Positions 43,844 to 55,465 of a stretch of 64,000 bases of DNA are shown piece by piece. Position numbers and translations under genes: made by a program. Source of the DNA: Deroplatys truncata (Eukaryota; Arthropoda; Insecta; Mantodea; Mantidae); NCBI GenBank assembly GCA_030765065.1, contig CM060977.1, forward strand, positions 97,977,795-98,041,794. The letters run 5' to 3'. The notes beneath the pieces were generated by a model, which was not told the DNA's origin, did not search any database, and saw nothing but the letters and a program-made list of their open reading frames with translations. How positions within the stretch are numbered: the first letter of the stretch is position 1; each line of letters starts with the position of its first letter.

Positions 43844-44907
43844 TCATCTAGTTCCTGCGGAAGTCTTTGATCTAAGACGGCATCTAGTGCAGACTGGAGG
43901 ACTGATCTCTTCCTTGATGAGCCTTCTGAGTTTCATGTAATACTCCTCGAAGTAGCCTGGCATTTTAATTCTGTTTGGTAGTCCTGGTGTTAGTTTTGCT
44001 GCAAATACTATGGTACCGTGGTTCTCTTGAAGGTAGTCGATTGCCTCATCCATTTGGACCAGTTTGGTAGTGATGTTGAGTAACACTGCCTGCACATCCT
44101 CCAGCTTCTGAAAAATCTCAGGCGAGGTATCAGTTGTGGTAATCCTGTTTGCTAAGTATTCTGGCGTTTCTGCTACTGCCGGAGACCTGTTCTGCTCTGC
44201 GTGGTCAAGCTGCAGTGACAACTGCTGCTGCCTTGAAGGCAGGTCGGCCTACTGCTGCGACCTGTTGATTGGCTGCGAGGATGTAGCGGACAACAAGCTT
44301 GTCCGGTGAAATGGCCGTGTCTCCAGTAGGTTGCACAGAAGCGGCGGCGACGAGTTAAATCGTGCTGCTGACAGACAGACGTCAGGTAAGGTGCTCCACA
44401 GGTGGCACCGTGGCTGCGCAGTACAGCCTACCTCGCTGTGTCCGTAAAGGCAGCAGCGTCGGCAGGGCGGCGTCCATGTTGAGCGGCTTGGTTCAATCCT
44501 TAAGCTCCTGCCCAAGAACTGCAGGCCGTCGGAGAGGGCAGCGTCGTATTGTGCCTTTTCCCGAAAGAAAAGACGCACGAGCGGTATGGGCCCTGCCGAG
44601 ATTGGATCCTCGTTGCCTTGAAAGCTGATGGCCAAAGATGCTGTACTCAGGTTAGGATGGTCTGCGTCGGTAGATGCTGGTGAACATCCACATCCACAGC
44701 GCTGAAGAAAAGATAGCGCTGGGCTTGGCCTTCACCAGGCGAAGCGGCGTCAGGTACACTGTCGTTCGGGACTTCAGTGTGATCCGGCGTTGGCGGCGAG
44801 CTGGCAGGGCCAGCTGCGGCGGCTGTCGCGGCGATCGGCGAATCGGATTCGTCGGCGGAAGTCTCTGCTACTACTGCAGCCCTGCGTTGTCTTCTTCTGC
44901 TTCCCAT
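43844..44907 (-). pseudogene. LINE ORF1 (gag-like, CCHC zinc knuckle), broken
   Basis: ORF1 of an R1/Jockey-like non-LTR element, an RNA-binding chaperone. From MGSRRRQRR at 44907 it reads a basic, then Ala/Pro/Asp-rich N-terminus. After a frameshift near 44640 comes PLVRLFFREKAQYDAAL..FLGRSLRIEP, the RRM-like/PRE_C2HC-type lead-in. Next is a perfect C-x2-C-x4-H-x4-C knuckle (CRRCCLYGHSEVGC) and a second, incomplete Cys cluster (CTAQPRCHLW). A stop near 44248 interrupts the same frame, which then continues with a coiled-coil-like segment (residues EIFQKLEDVQAVLLNITTKL) to 43844. One frameshift and one nonsense codon are the minimum breaks. Confidence 0.68.
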
Positions 44908-44951
44908 GGTGATAGAAGCTCTTGTCGAGTCGAAGGATCCAGGCGAAGTGC

Positions 44952-44968
44952 GAGGACGGACGGACGGA

Positions 44969-45000
<32 letters not shown>

Positions 45001-45002
45001 CA
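44952..45002. repeat. Compound microsatellite (GGAC)n(GCAC)n(AC)n
   Basis: GGACGGACGGACG followed by CACGCACGCACGCACG and then (AC)n; it lies in the 5' untranslated part of the LINE. Confidence 0.93.
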
Positions 45003-45256
45003 CTGATGCCTGTAATTATACCTTGCTGCATAACGGTCATCAGCAAAGGTAGCCGAGTCGCCATCTAGTTTATTGAGCTTAAACTATGTGTGAATTAGCG
45101 TTGCTGTGGCGGGTGGTTTAACTTATGTAAGTAATGAATTATTTATTGTTAATGCATATTACAGTTACTTTGCTGCATTATAGCTTCCGTCAAAATTTAT
45201 TGGTTGTGGCTTGGTGAATTTGTTACTTATCTGTGGTGGGGTACCAGTACAGCCAC

Positions 45257-45770
45257 AAAAGTCTTATTTTAATAAATGTTGTGTTTTAAAGAAATGTAAA
45301 TGTCTTATGCAGTACGTTTTCATCTACCGCTTAACGTACTCCAGTTATACACGATTAATCAAAACTCCTTCCGAATAAAAAATGAGTTCGTAGGCTATTC
45401 CCCGAAAATTCAAGTTATATTTTTAATAGTTATGTAAATATCTTCAATATATGGTATATAGATTAAAATTTTTAACACGAATTCTTTAGAAAATAAAAAA
45501 ATTCGAAAAATGATTCATGTAAATGGTAATGTGGGGTGTGGAGGTTTCGTTGAAAATCTTCGTGTCGCTTCTTTGGAAGATGCCGAAATTAAACACCAAG
45601 TTTGGTATTTATCCTACTTTTCAGTTTTTATTATGCTATTTACACACACATGGTTATCTATCCAAAAATGCTTTATTTTGATTCAGGTGAAATCTCGGTA
45701 TCGAATTTTTGCGTGGACTGCAATACTTTCCCTACTTACTATACCTAGTAGGGAAGGCAATAAAGATACT
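45257..45770 (+). repeat. Family X repeat, right half (split copy)
   Basis: Resumes with AAAGTCTTATTTTAATAAATG and continues CTACCGCTTAACGTACTCCA, GGCTATTCCCCGAAAATTCA and TACTATACCTAGTAGGGAAG, the remainder of the copy begun at 42672. Confidence 0.8.
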
Positions 45771-46439
45771 AAATGTTTTGGCTAACTAATTTGTTATTAA
45801 TTCTACATAACTTAAACTTTGTTTCCATAACTTTTAGTGGTTTCTCACAACATAGCTCGCCGCCAGTCCATGAAACAATCCTACAGTTTCTAAGATGCAA
45901 TTTTTCTGTGTCCAATATTTCATGCTAGAAGAAATCGTGTTACTGGTATCTTCGGTTTCAGGAGAGATATTCAAACTAGTGGTCACATAGAGATAGAGTG
46001 GTCACTAGTCAGATCTTTATCACAGAATAACTGAAAGGAAACAATTGTGAATCTGCAGGTTAATGTGATGTTAGCTAAAAGTCACTAATCATTTATATCC
46101 TTCAAGAAGCTTTCGTACATGTACTGCAAAGTCCTCTAAGAGATTATTATAGCTCATTTTCAATACAGAATAATTTATCTCGGAAACAGATTCATGTTTC
46201 CTAGATGTACTGGCGGTGGAAGTCTGTGAGGAGGTTCTATAAAAATTTGTTACGATAAGACAAATGTTCTAAAGCATTGGTAACTAGAAAAGTAATATAA
46301 GGTATGGATAAAAAATAAACTATTGGAAAATATTTAGTAGTTCATACATCATTGCCACCTGACCATACTTTTAAAATTCTTCCCGTATTTTTCATCACAC
46401 ACTTACACCTTTGGTTTTAGGTATAAGAAGAATAAGGTA
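45771..46439. other. No gene recognised
   Basis: AT-rich, no coding or repeat match. Confidence 0.45.
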
Positions 46440-46985
46440 GGCCAAAGGGATAGTTATACCAACAGGATCGGGCTGACTACTCAGCCCCATTCTTGGGCCC
46501 CAGGAGCAAGTTCGTGGACTTTCCCATTAGGGCAGCACCTACTTTATAAACCCCTCTGCGTGGCCGAAATCGGGGCAGGACAACTACCTACCCTCGTCTC
46601 CTGCCATACAGCGACGGAAGTGGTTACGCCACTTGCGCGCGTCAACCCCAAAGGGAAGACTACGGAAACTCGATGGGGCCGACATCAATTAGCAACTGTC
46701 TACTGGCTATCCATAGCGGTACGAAATAACCTTGAGGCGTCTCACAACCCCGCCGGGACGGAAATCCGCCCAGACATCCCCGATCTCCCATGGGAATCGG
46801 GAACCACTGCTCCGCCGTGTCCAACCCATTCCAAACGAAAACCGTACGGGTGGGCTCGGACGATTGGCCCGGCGTACTTCTAGTTACATCTGAAGTACCA
46901 GGACTGCTCAAGGTCCGCAGCACCCGCACCACGGCAGCTGATGGGGTTGGAACCCCGCCCCCCCACCTTACGGAGGATAGTGAGA
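46440..46985. repeat. GC-rich island, unclassified repeat
   Basis: About 545 bases of GC-rich DNA with sharp edges in AT-rich surroundings. Open frames on both strands (46560-46883 plus, 46660-46932 minus) reflect composition. A box B-like GGGTTCCAACCCC lies near its right edge on the minus strand. It is possibly a LINE 3' end or long SINE; there is no second copy in the window. Confidence 0.4.
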
Positions 46986-47151
46986 CTTTTTAAAAAGCGA
47001 TTGGTATGTGATGGCTTTGAAAATGCAAGCCAGAACACGAAATCACGAGAAAAGAACAAATGAACCGTAATTTTTGACCGGAAGATATAATTAAATACAA
47101 AATGATAGTAAAATAAATAAATAGTTTCAATAAATAATTTCCGTATATTAA
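46986..47151. other. Spacer including SINE target site
   Basis: Ends with AATTTCCGTATATTAA (47136-47151), repeated after the SINE. Confidence 0.6.
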
Positions 47152-47534
47152 GCGGCGGCGCCGTGGCTGAGTGGTTAGACCACTCGCCTCCCACCGAGGC
47201 GGTCCGGGTTCAATCCCAGGGATTGTGGGATTTGTGGTGGACGAAGCGGCGTCTGGGCGGGTTTTCTGCGGGTTCTCCGGTTTCCCCCGCCATTTATTCC
47301 ACCAACTGCTCCATCATCACTTTCCTTTCATCCATTTCACCCACATTTCGTTTCATCTACTTCCTTCATCCCATACCAAGCATCGGGCTGATCACCCATT
47401 CTGGATGTACTGTCTGATCCATAAGTATCTGCTCCTCGACGGGCCTCTGACCCCAGGCACCCGCCTGTAAGTCCTGGGGGGTGTAAGACCTACATAAGAG
47501 GAGGGTAAACAGATAACGAATGAATGAATGAATG
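47152..47534 (+). repeat. SINE family C copy 2 with 16-bp target duplication and (GAAT)n tail
   Basis: tRNA(Ser/Leu)-like head: GGCGCCGTGGCTGAGTGGTT then GGGTTCAATCCCAGG. Body as in 27317-27641, tail ACGAATGAATGAATGAATGA. AATTTCCGTATATTAA at 47136-47151 and 47535-47550 is an exact 16-bp duplication, the mark of LINE-driven insertion. This is the best preserved SINE here. Confidence 0.95.
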
Positions 47535-47550
47535 AATTTCCGTATATTAA

Positions 47551-48461
47551 TTCAATGTATAATGCAATAAGCCTGAATTGAAAGGATTTGAAATAAGTAA
47601 TTAGCAAGTCATGCCATTAGTAACAGTCGAGTTGCGAACGCTTTAACATAAAGTTGTCTGGAACGCATTGAAGGTTACGTCCAGTATGTTTGAAAGGACA
47701 CGTAGGCAAGAATTCTCTGAATTAGAAGGGGAATTGAGTGTGATTTGGGGGTTTCGCAAGAAGCAGGGTCAGATACGCATACTTAAGTTTTAAGATTAGA
47801 CCGCAGAAGAAGGGACGTTGATAGAGTAGGCGTAGCTTAAGTTGTAGCTTAAGTTAAGAAAAGGGCGTGCATTCGAAATCCGACACACTTATATATTCAC
47901 TTAATTCTCTGACTGATTCGCGTGATCACCCTTGTGAATGCGAGTTTCATTTTAAGTATTGTAGCGCCTAGTGACGCGCTTGAGTGAAAAGAATTAGCGG
48001 CTATTGCGAGTGACCTTTCCGCAACATTTCTGCGACTTACGCAACTGACGCTTCGCTTAATAATTGCTATAGAAGGAATTAAATCGTAAATTCAACAGTC
48101 AGGGACTCTTCTCAAACTAAACCTTTTAAATTTCTCAGCTAGCTAAACGGGTGTTATCCTTTTAAAATGCACTCACGCATACCATGAGATAAAGAACCTA
48201 TAGCTACACCATTAGAGCAGCGGGTCACGAGATAATGCAGAACTAGCTACGAGATGACGACATAAAATTCATCAGCACAACAGGTAACATTAAATGTTAC
48301 AAACATTTTAAGCACGTGGCGGCATCAAAGTCATCGCACCGAGAACGGCTTCACAAATAAAGACATATTGGAAAAAGTATACCCATTTGATAATTCAAAC
48401 CAGTGACAAAGAGTATATCGAAAGTGATTAGCGCCACAATTCCTTACGTTTAACAACAGTC
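47551..48461. other. No gene recognised
   Basis: No motif found; moderately AT-rich unique-looking sequence. Confidence 0.45.
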
Positions 48462-48582
48462 ATTCAGACTGAAGAGTCTTTCAGATGCTATTCCCAGAAA
48501 ATTTAGGATATACTTTTTATTTTACAAGAAAATATCTTAAACATATGTTATCTTGATCAAAATAGTTAAGAGATTTTCAGAC
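48462..48582 (+). repeat. Family X repeat fragment
   Basis: ATGCTATTCCCAGAAAATTT, CTTTTTATTTTACAAGAAAA and CTTAAACATATGTTATCTTG match the unit's middle; a SINE follows directly. Confidence 0.65.
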
Positions 48583-49185
48583 CGAGTGAGGTGGCGCCAC
48601 AGTAAAGTATGCTCCTCGCGTTCGGAAGGTCCCGCTTCGATCCCTGATGACCGCCCAGTCTGATCCACGTGTTTTTCCGTGTATTCCCCGGATCGGCAGC
48701 CGAATGCTGGGATGGTTCGTCTTCGAATACGACTCTTCTACCCAGCATTCCCTATATCCATCATCATCTTTGTCATCTGTTTCTGGGTTGCAGGACCAAG
48801 CAACGGTGTTCGGCGCGTTGCGGCTGGCGGTGGCTGTGCACTTTGTAGAGGTTTCTTCCTTGGTGTCGTTGCAAAACTGCTTAGTTATCTCCATCTCCAA
48901 GTTGGCCCATAGGGAGGAACCGCCGGTGAGCTCGCGGCTTGTGGCTGAGCTCGGACACCTTCGGATGCGTTCGACCTGGGAATGTTAGGGGCTCCCTCCT
49001 GCTTGTGCCCGACGTCATACGGACCTGGTCTCCCTTCGGGTCTCTCCCTCATCTGTCTCTCTCAGGGATCACGGTAAAAGTAAATACGGGCCGTTGCGGT
49101 CTACTTGCGGTGCTCTGCACAGGTTACTGGGGCCCCTCCGTTCGTCCGTACCTTTAACGTTACCTTTATTAGGTCTGTGGTGGAG
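48583..49185 (+). repeat. SINE family A copy 3, extended
   Basis: Head ACCGAGTGAGGTGGCGCCAC with a box B (GGTCCCGCTTCGATCCC), then the same body order as 30475-31000 through to CCCCTCCGTTCGTCCGTACC. Open frames on both strands here are not genes. Confidence 0.8.
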
Positions 49186-49909
49186 AAAGTAATAAGAAAA
49201 CTCACACCAGGATTAATGCGAGCTTTGCAAGTATTTTCTTTTATATCAATAGAATGGAAATGGGTCACAAGTATGATTTCATCCAACCTACGAATTATGA
49301 CTTATGTTTTGTTAATGAACTCTGGTGTAGTGTGTAATAAGCTCCCCCTTTTTTAATTTTAAACTCTTGTGTAATCCACTTTTTAAATCCTTTAACTTTT
49401 TTTCTATTTGAGAGTATAATTTGTTTGCAATTATAAAAGAACAGTCTCTACTATTAATCCAAAGGGAATCCACTAATCTATGAGGAATAATGTCCGCATA
49501 GATGTCAATTAATCTGCAGGGATTGGGGAGCACAGAAGGGCAGTGGGGTCGGGAATATCAAATCCCCGGTTACGGGACTTTGCAACTGTATATTTATGAC
49601 TGTTTTTTGCTATTTTGACTTTCATCCCTTTGCTCAGGCGGGAAGCGGGGAAGACATTATTTATTGGTCTATCGACGGCTCCAGTTTACGTATCGCGGAG
49701 TTTTTAAAACCTTCTGCAATATTCCTGCTAGGGGAGCAGTCACCCTTCACTGCCTAATCTCAAACATCTTGGACTTCAGACTTTTTAATATATTACAAAC
49801 AGAACCAAAGAAAAGATTTAAAAATAATAATATTGTATTCATTCTGTACATCATTTCAAAACGTTACATTTAAGAAGGGAAAGATAGTGTTTTTTTTTAA
49901 AAAAAAAAA
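49186..49909. other. No gene recognised
   Basis: Nothing recognised apart from homopolymers at 49890-49910. Confidence 0.45.
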
Positions 49910-50752
49910 ATCTGATGTTATATTCACATGGTTTTGTCTACTCTATACATTACTATTATTCTTACGAAAGTTTGTTTCGTAATCAAAATAATCCATTTTA
50001 TCCAAATAAAAGTTTACAGAAATAGCTACATTACACACTCATTATGGATACAAAGCGAACAGCGATAGACAAGTGTTTAAAAACTACTAAATGCTACCAT
50101 AAAATTCCATAATGTTTCCATGACATCGCGAGAAACAACTGAATGTTGACAGGACTAAACGAAGGACAAGTATTGACTATTGGAACCAATAACCGATATC
50201 TCAAAAATGGCTAATGCCACAAAAAAGTTGTTTGAAATTAATTGTGCATTTTTAAGAGATATTTTTTTGTTATTTTATATAGTGCATTTTCATCTATCGC
50301 TTAAGGTTTACTAGATACACAAGATTATACAAAAGTTATCCCAAATGAAGAGGACTTTGCAGGCTATTCCCAGAACATTAAATATATAAATTTTATTTGT
50401 CATGTATATATTGTTAATATATGGTATTTTAATCAATCGTTACAGCCAATTTTTAAAAAATAAAAAGAATCGAAAACCTTTTCATGTAAATGGGTAGCTT
50501 GAGTTGGGGAATTTCTTGAAAATCTTTGTCTCGCATCCTTGGAGGATACTGAACTTAAATACCCAGTCGTTATTTATATGAATTTTCGATTTAGAGTTAT
50601 GCTGTTCACACTCACCCCTTTATCTCAAATGCTTTTTTTATTCTGGGGTCCTCAAAACGTGTATTTCCAATGAAATATCAGTATCGAATTTCTGGGTGAA
50701 ATGTAGTACTTCCCCTACTTACTATACGTAGTAGAGAAAGTAAAAATACGGT
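49910..50752 (+). repeat. Family X repeat, full-length reference copy
   Basis: Begins AAATCTGATGTTATATTCAC and ends ACTATACGTAGTAGAGAAAG followed by TAAAAA; about 840 bases. ACTTTCTCTAC-type sequence occurs near both ends in inverted orientation. No ORF. Confidence 0.87.
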
Positions 50753-50967
50753 GCTAGCTACCCACGGTGATTTCTCTACCCACTCTTCTGGAAACCATTT
50801 TTAAAAAGGCTTATTCTTCTATAAACCTCATATTAATCAATCAAGCCTTTGCTGAAATTGTTTATTAATCTATTCCTTCTATGTAAATACAAGGAGAATT
50901 CAGAAGATGTTTAAAAGTACGTGTCTATGCCATGGCTTTAAAGTTCCCTTTTCTTTACAAAGAGGGA
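50753..50967. other. Spacer between family X copies
   Basis: Contains degraded family X-like phrases (CAAGCCTTTGCTGAAATTG). Confidence 0.4.
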
Positions 50968-51130
50968 AAAATTCTGATGTGATACATTTACATGACTTTC
51001 TCTACCCTCTATCATTTATTAGGGGTATACAACCTTTTCTTATTAAAGCTTATGTTTCTGTCTGTATATATACTTTACTCCAAATAAGCCTTTGTAGAAA
51101 TAGCTATATCATACTATCGTTATAAATACT
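50968..51130 (+). repeat. Family X repeat, 5' piece
   Basis: ATTCTGATGTGATACATTTA, GACTTTCTCTACCCTCTATC and TTTGTAGAAATAGCTATATC; it resumes at about 51848. Confidence 0.75.
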
Positions 51131-51847
51131 GGAACACTGGCCACTAGCTTGCTTACAGCTTTTGTTTACCATACCCAGCGTGTAAGTTACGTGGAAAGGG
51201 TGTACTGCTTAGGAGCTAGAAAATAGGAAGTATTCACCAACACATAGATAAAAATTTATTTTAAAGTGATATATCCGATCACAATGATTAAATCAGCTTG
51301 CTTTAACAAATTACTATGCTCAAATACAACGTGGTATTTTCTTTCGTTGTGTACACTTAAAGTTGCATATGAATTTAAAGCTTTTATAACAAACTGACGA
51401 ACACAATAAATTTATATGAAATGCAAATGTCAATGTCAATACTTCTCCTGTACACGAATTTATAAGGGCACAAAGAGATAAAGGTTAAATTTCAAAGCTT
51501 ACCGAATAAAGTGTAAAAGATAATTTAGAAAAGGCCAAAACAACTCTTGGTGAGTTATGCCGAAAACCTCGCTATTACGATGGCTAGTTTTTCCGCCTCG
51601 GTTCATGGCGAAAAAGCGACTGCTTGTCTCTGGCTACCCAGGAGTTGCTGGAATCATCGGAGAGCGTGAGGGCGCTAGCGTCAGTGGCGTGTCGCAAACC
51701 AGCCAATGATGAATGTCCATGATGCATTACGGCGATATATTGTTCGAAGCTTTGAATGTTGCTTTCTAGTTATGAATGACGTCATCATTCCGAATCACTG
51801 TGTCGTGCTGGTTGCACGAGCCCTGACCATGGGGGAGGCAAAAGCGG
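51131..51847. other. Insertion in a family X copy, unidentified
   Basis: 717 bases between two halves of one X unit. No inverted repeats, poly-A or coding motif recognised; 51540-51850 is GC-richer. Confidence 0.5.
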
Positions 51848-52128
51848 CACAATATACAAATGGTTTAAGAATTGGACGCCATATGCTGGCCTTAAAATTC
51901 CATACTACTTCCACGCAATCGCGAGAAACAAGTGAATGTTAACAGGAGTTAGGAGAATGACCAGGAAATGAACAATTCGTTTCTTTAATAACGGATATCT
52001 CAGAAACGGCTTATGCTGCACACAAAAAAGAACGCATTTGCAATGAATTGTGTTTTAAAAAGATCTACATTTTTGTGTAGTACATTTTGTCTATCGCTTA
52101 AGGCTTACTAGCTATACAAGATTATACA
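51848..52128 (+). repeat. Family X repeat, middle piece
   Basis: AAGAATTGGACGCCATATGC, TAACGGATATCTCAGAAACG, GTCTATCGCTTAAGGCTTAC; stops where GC-richer sequence starts. Confidence 0.75.
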
Positions 52129-52335
52129 TAATTTCGGACAGACAACGCAGATTCTGCTGGTTAGAAAGTTTTTGTCAGGCCTATCAGATGGCAGCCTTCT
52201 CCGAGCCGTCTCCGATGAGCCGAGTTCTCCCTGGTACCGTATAGATGGAAGTCTCTCCAAGAGCTCTTGTGCCGAGTCATCAAGTTTGGAATTATGCTCC
52301 TCTGCGGTGGTTGCTATGTGGAGTATTCCATTCTC
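52129..52335. repeat. GC-richer segment shared with 63260-63380
   Basis: Shares ATGGCAGCCTTCTC-GAG and a GCCGAGTTCTCCC / GTCGAGTTCTTCCC phrase with 63305-63350. It is probably part of a SINE A-like or related repeat. Confidence 0.45.
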
Positions 52336-52985
52336 TTTGCATTAACAGGACAAAAAAATGAATAACGAATTCCCATTTGAGAATAAGTATAAGTATTGGA
52401 AAATTTAAATAAATAACAAGCAATATCTCGAAAATGGTTCACTCAACAAAAAAAACTGTATATGACAAATTATGTATTTTAACGCGATCTACATTTTTTG
52501 TATAGTATAATTTTGTCTACCTGTTATGGTTTACCAGTTATGCAAAAGTCGTTCACAATGAAGAATACTTTTGGAGACATTCCCAGAAAATTAAATATAT
52601 ACATTTTATTTGTCATGACAACATCTTAAACATATGATATTTTAATAAAAATCGATTAGAGCCATTTTTGAGAAAATTAAAATTTTCGAAAAATGTTCCA
52701 TGTAAAGGGTAATCTGGGGTAAGGGAGATTTTCTTGAGAACCTTCGTGTCGCATCTCTGAAAGATACTGAACCTAAATATTAAGTTTAGTGTCTATCCGA
52801 CTGTTCGTTTCTGATTTATGCTGTTCACAGACACAGAGATACACACACAAACATATTTCCAAAAATGCTTCAATTGCATTCCGTGTGCCTTAAAACATGT
52901 ATTTCCTGTGAAATCTCTGTATCGAATTTTTGGGTGGAATGCATACTTCCCCTACTTACTTTGCGTAGTAGAGAAAGTAAAAATG
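52336..52985 (+). repeat. Family X repeat, second half
   Basis: CAATATCTCGAAAATGGTTC, TTTGGAGACATTCCCAGAAA, TGCTGTTCACAGACACAGAG and CTTACTTTGCGTAGTAGAGA, ending in the AAAGTAAAAA terminus. Confidence 0.8.
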
Positions 52986-53275
52986 CATATCTGTCTAAAA
53001 CACACAATCCATTTTAAATACCTTTTCTTTGGCATCGTTTATTTTCTCGGTATCGGTTAATTTTTGTTTGAATGTTTCCATGGTTATGCCACGTATTAAG
53101 GTGCAGCCGCTATTCAGTTGTTTCTCGCGATGTTATGAAATGAGCATGGAATTTCAAGTTCAGATATAGCCACTGTATCTAAATGTTTGGGTATCGATTT
53201 GGTTTCCTTTATCCCCGTTAGATGCAGCATGGAATATGTAATCAAAGTATTACTGCAAAGGATTGTTTCGGTAAT
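52986..53275 (-). repeat. Family X repeat, inverted piece
   Basis: Follows the previous copy tail to internal part in opposite orientation: AAACACACAATCCATTTTAA and CAGTTGTTTCTCGCGATGTT. Confidence 0.65.
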
Positions 53276-53283
53276 ATGAAGTT

Positions 53284-53424
53284 GGATAGAAATAAATCTG
53301 ATGTGCTACATTCACACGACTTTCTCTACCCTCTGCGTTTATTGATGGGTATAAAAGCCAGTCTTACCAAAGCTTATTTTTATATCTAGTTCACTTTAAT
53401 CCAAATAAACTTCTGAAGAAATAG
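53284..53424 (+). repeat. Family X repeat, left part (split by hAT)
   Basis: AAATCTGATGTGCTACATTC, GACTTTCTCTACCCTCTGCG and CTGAAGAAATAG; it resumes at 54729 after the hAT element. Confidence 0.85.
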
Positions 53425-53432
53425 CTAATCAC

Positions 53433-54720
53433 CAGGCCTCGGTTTTGAGTCACGGAATTAGCAGACTGAAGTTGGGAGCGAACGGGGTTGAGTTGATGTC
53501 CTAGCCCAGTGGATGGGCTAGCTCTTCCAACCTACAGGAAGTTCCGTAGCGAAGGTCACTGTGGACATTCATATTTCTGGTTTGCCCCGGTTAATGCAGT
53601 CCTCTTACGTACTCGAGATCCTGTGAGTAATGAGCTATAGTTTCAAGGTATTTGCGTGTTCATTTATATTTTGTTAGTGTTAATTGCTCTTATTTATACT
53701 CCAGAGTGCTTTGAAACATGGCGAAGAATACGAGTACCAAGCGTTCCCTTCAGGATGCACTTATAGAAAAGTTTGGAAAGGAGCATTTCCTCATCAAAGG
53801 AAACAACACTGCATATTTCAAACGCTGACAGACAGATCTGATTCTTTCTAAAACACTGCAATAGCAAAACATACACTAAAAATGTTAAATTCAACAGAGG
53901 TCTTCATCATCACAATTAAAATAGAAAATCAGAAAGAATTTTATCGAGATTTGTGTAGCATGTTGATACATGCCAACATCCATTTCTACTAGATCGAAAA
54001 TAAATATATTAAAGCGTTTCCAGAAAAAATATATGGGTTCGTAATTGCACTGCTTCAAAAACTGAATGAGTCAAAATCAGACTGTTATTGCAAGTGTGAA
54101 CGCCAAATTTAAAAAAAATGTCCTTTTGACTTTGCAGATGTGTGTCATTAAGGACGTTCAATTGGATTCAAACAATGAATAAAAATCCACAATAGTTTAA
54201 TCGTGTGATATCCCATTCTTTCGTTATGCGCCTGTCACGTCATGTGACGAAGAATCAAGTTTTCCTAGCTATAAACTACTTTAAGTGAAAATACGAGATG
54301 TTATTATTTCATACATTGCGAATGTACCTTGTAATTCGCTGCAATGGCAGTGTATTGTATTCATTTGCATTATTTGGGTTATTAGTTTATGTATTTGTTT
54401 TAAATATTTATGTACATGGTGCAATGAAGTTGTGAAGAAAGCTATTTTGTGATACGTATGTTGTTGGCACTTTTTTTCTGTCATGGAAAATGGCTATTTC
54501 AGAATGTTAAAACAGGTACAATATGCAAAACTATTATGTTACGCAATTAGTTTTCGTACTCGATATGCACTGGAAAATATGAACGTCTACTGTGACTAGA
54601 TGTTTACACGTTGAGGCAAGGGCTACCTACACGCTTTATCTGCCATCCCACTCAAACTAAACAACACGGTGGTTCGTGTGCTCCTAACTTCATGCGTCTC
54701 GGAACCCTGCACCAAGGCCT
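53433..54720 (+). mobile_element. Non-autonomous hAT element with 8-bp target duplication
   Basis: CTAATCAC stands at 53425-53432 and 54721-54728, an exact 8-bp duplication, splitting a family X copy. Left end CAGGCCTCGG; right end, reverse-complemented, AGGCCTTGG. A subterminal hairpin CTAGCCCA/TGGGCTAG lies at 53501-53521. The CAGG start, 8-bp duplication and short inverted repeats are hAT traits. The 1,288-bp length is too short for a full transposase. Confidence 0.82.
53718..54110 (+). pseudogene. hAT-internal coding remnant
   Basis: The reading frame from ATG 53718 gives MAKNTSTKRSLQDALIEKFG and then meets a stop after about 37 codons. The following frames hold further stops and no catalytic hAT motif. 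This fits the N-terminal part of a hAT-family protein left after deletion, but I see no BED finger or dimerisation domain, so the identity rests mainly on the element's ends. Confidence 0.35.
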
Positions 54721-54728
54721 CTAATCAC

Positions 54729-55465
54729 ACATTTCGTTATGGGTACAAAGGGAACAGCAGTATTCAAAATTTTAAGAACTGGACACTATATGCTGGCCTT
54801 AAAATTCCATACTGTTTCCATGCAATCCCGAGAAACAACGGAATATTGACTGCACCTTAAGAGACCGGCTAAGCCGTGAACAATTTGAATCACTAAAACT
54901 GGCTGATGTCACAAAAGAAGTTATTTGAAATAAACTATGAGTTTTAAAGAGATATATATTTCCTTATGGTACCTTTTAGTCTATTGCCATTTACTAGTTA
55001 CACAAGATTATATAAAATTCCTTTCGAATGAATAGGACTTAAAAGGCTATTACAATGGAAATTCAAGATATAAATTTTAGATTTCATGTAAATGATCTTA
55101 ATATATGGTGTTTTAAACAAAAGCCTTAGAACCAGTTTTAAGAAATAAAAAAAAAACTCGAAAAATGTTCCATGTAAGGGTAGTTTTGGGTATTGGAATT
55201 TTCTTGAAAATTCTAGTGTCGCATCTTTGGAAGGTTCTGAACCTAAATACTAAGCTTGGTGTTTATGCGACTTTTCGTATTTCAGTTACGCTGTTCATAC
55301 GCATATATTCAGACACACACACATACACACACATTTTTATCTAAAACTGCTCTTTGTATTCAGGGGACCTCAAAACCTGTATTTACGGTAAAATATTAAT
55401 AATGCATTTTAGGGGGAATGCAATACCTTCTCCATCTACTAGGTACGTAGTAAAGAAAGTAAACT
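54729..55465 (+). repeat. Family X repeat, right part (split by hAT)
   Basis: CATTTCGTTATGGGTACAAA, TTAAAATTCCATACTGTTTC, GTTACACAAGATTATATAAA and TAGGTACGTAGTAAAGAAAG. Confidence 0.85.

Larger units (their letters stand above)
43018..45251 (-). mobile_element. GC-rich LINE-derived insertion inside family X
   Basis: A 2.2-kb block, far more GC-rich than its flanks, that interrupts a family X copy; GCCAC stands on both sides (43013-43017 and 45252-45256). On the minus strand it carries LINE ORF1 sequence (44907-43844) after a 5' untranslated part (45250-44908). The part 43840-43018 contains ORF-poor GC-rich sequence with CGAGTCCCACACTCTCAGTC. No RT (ORF2) is seen, so the copy is rearranged or internally deleted. 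Confidence 0.6.

Noticed and set aside
53433-54720. SINE or LINE insertion
   Set aside because: No A-rich tail; inverted CAGG-type ends and an exact 8-bp duplication fit hAT better.
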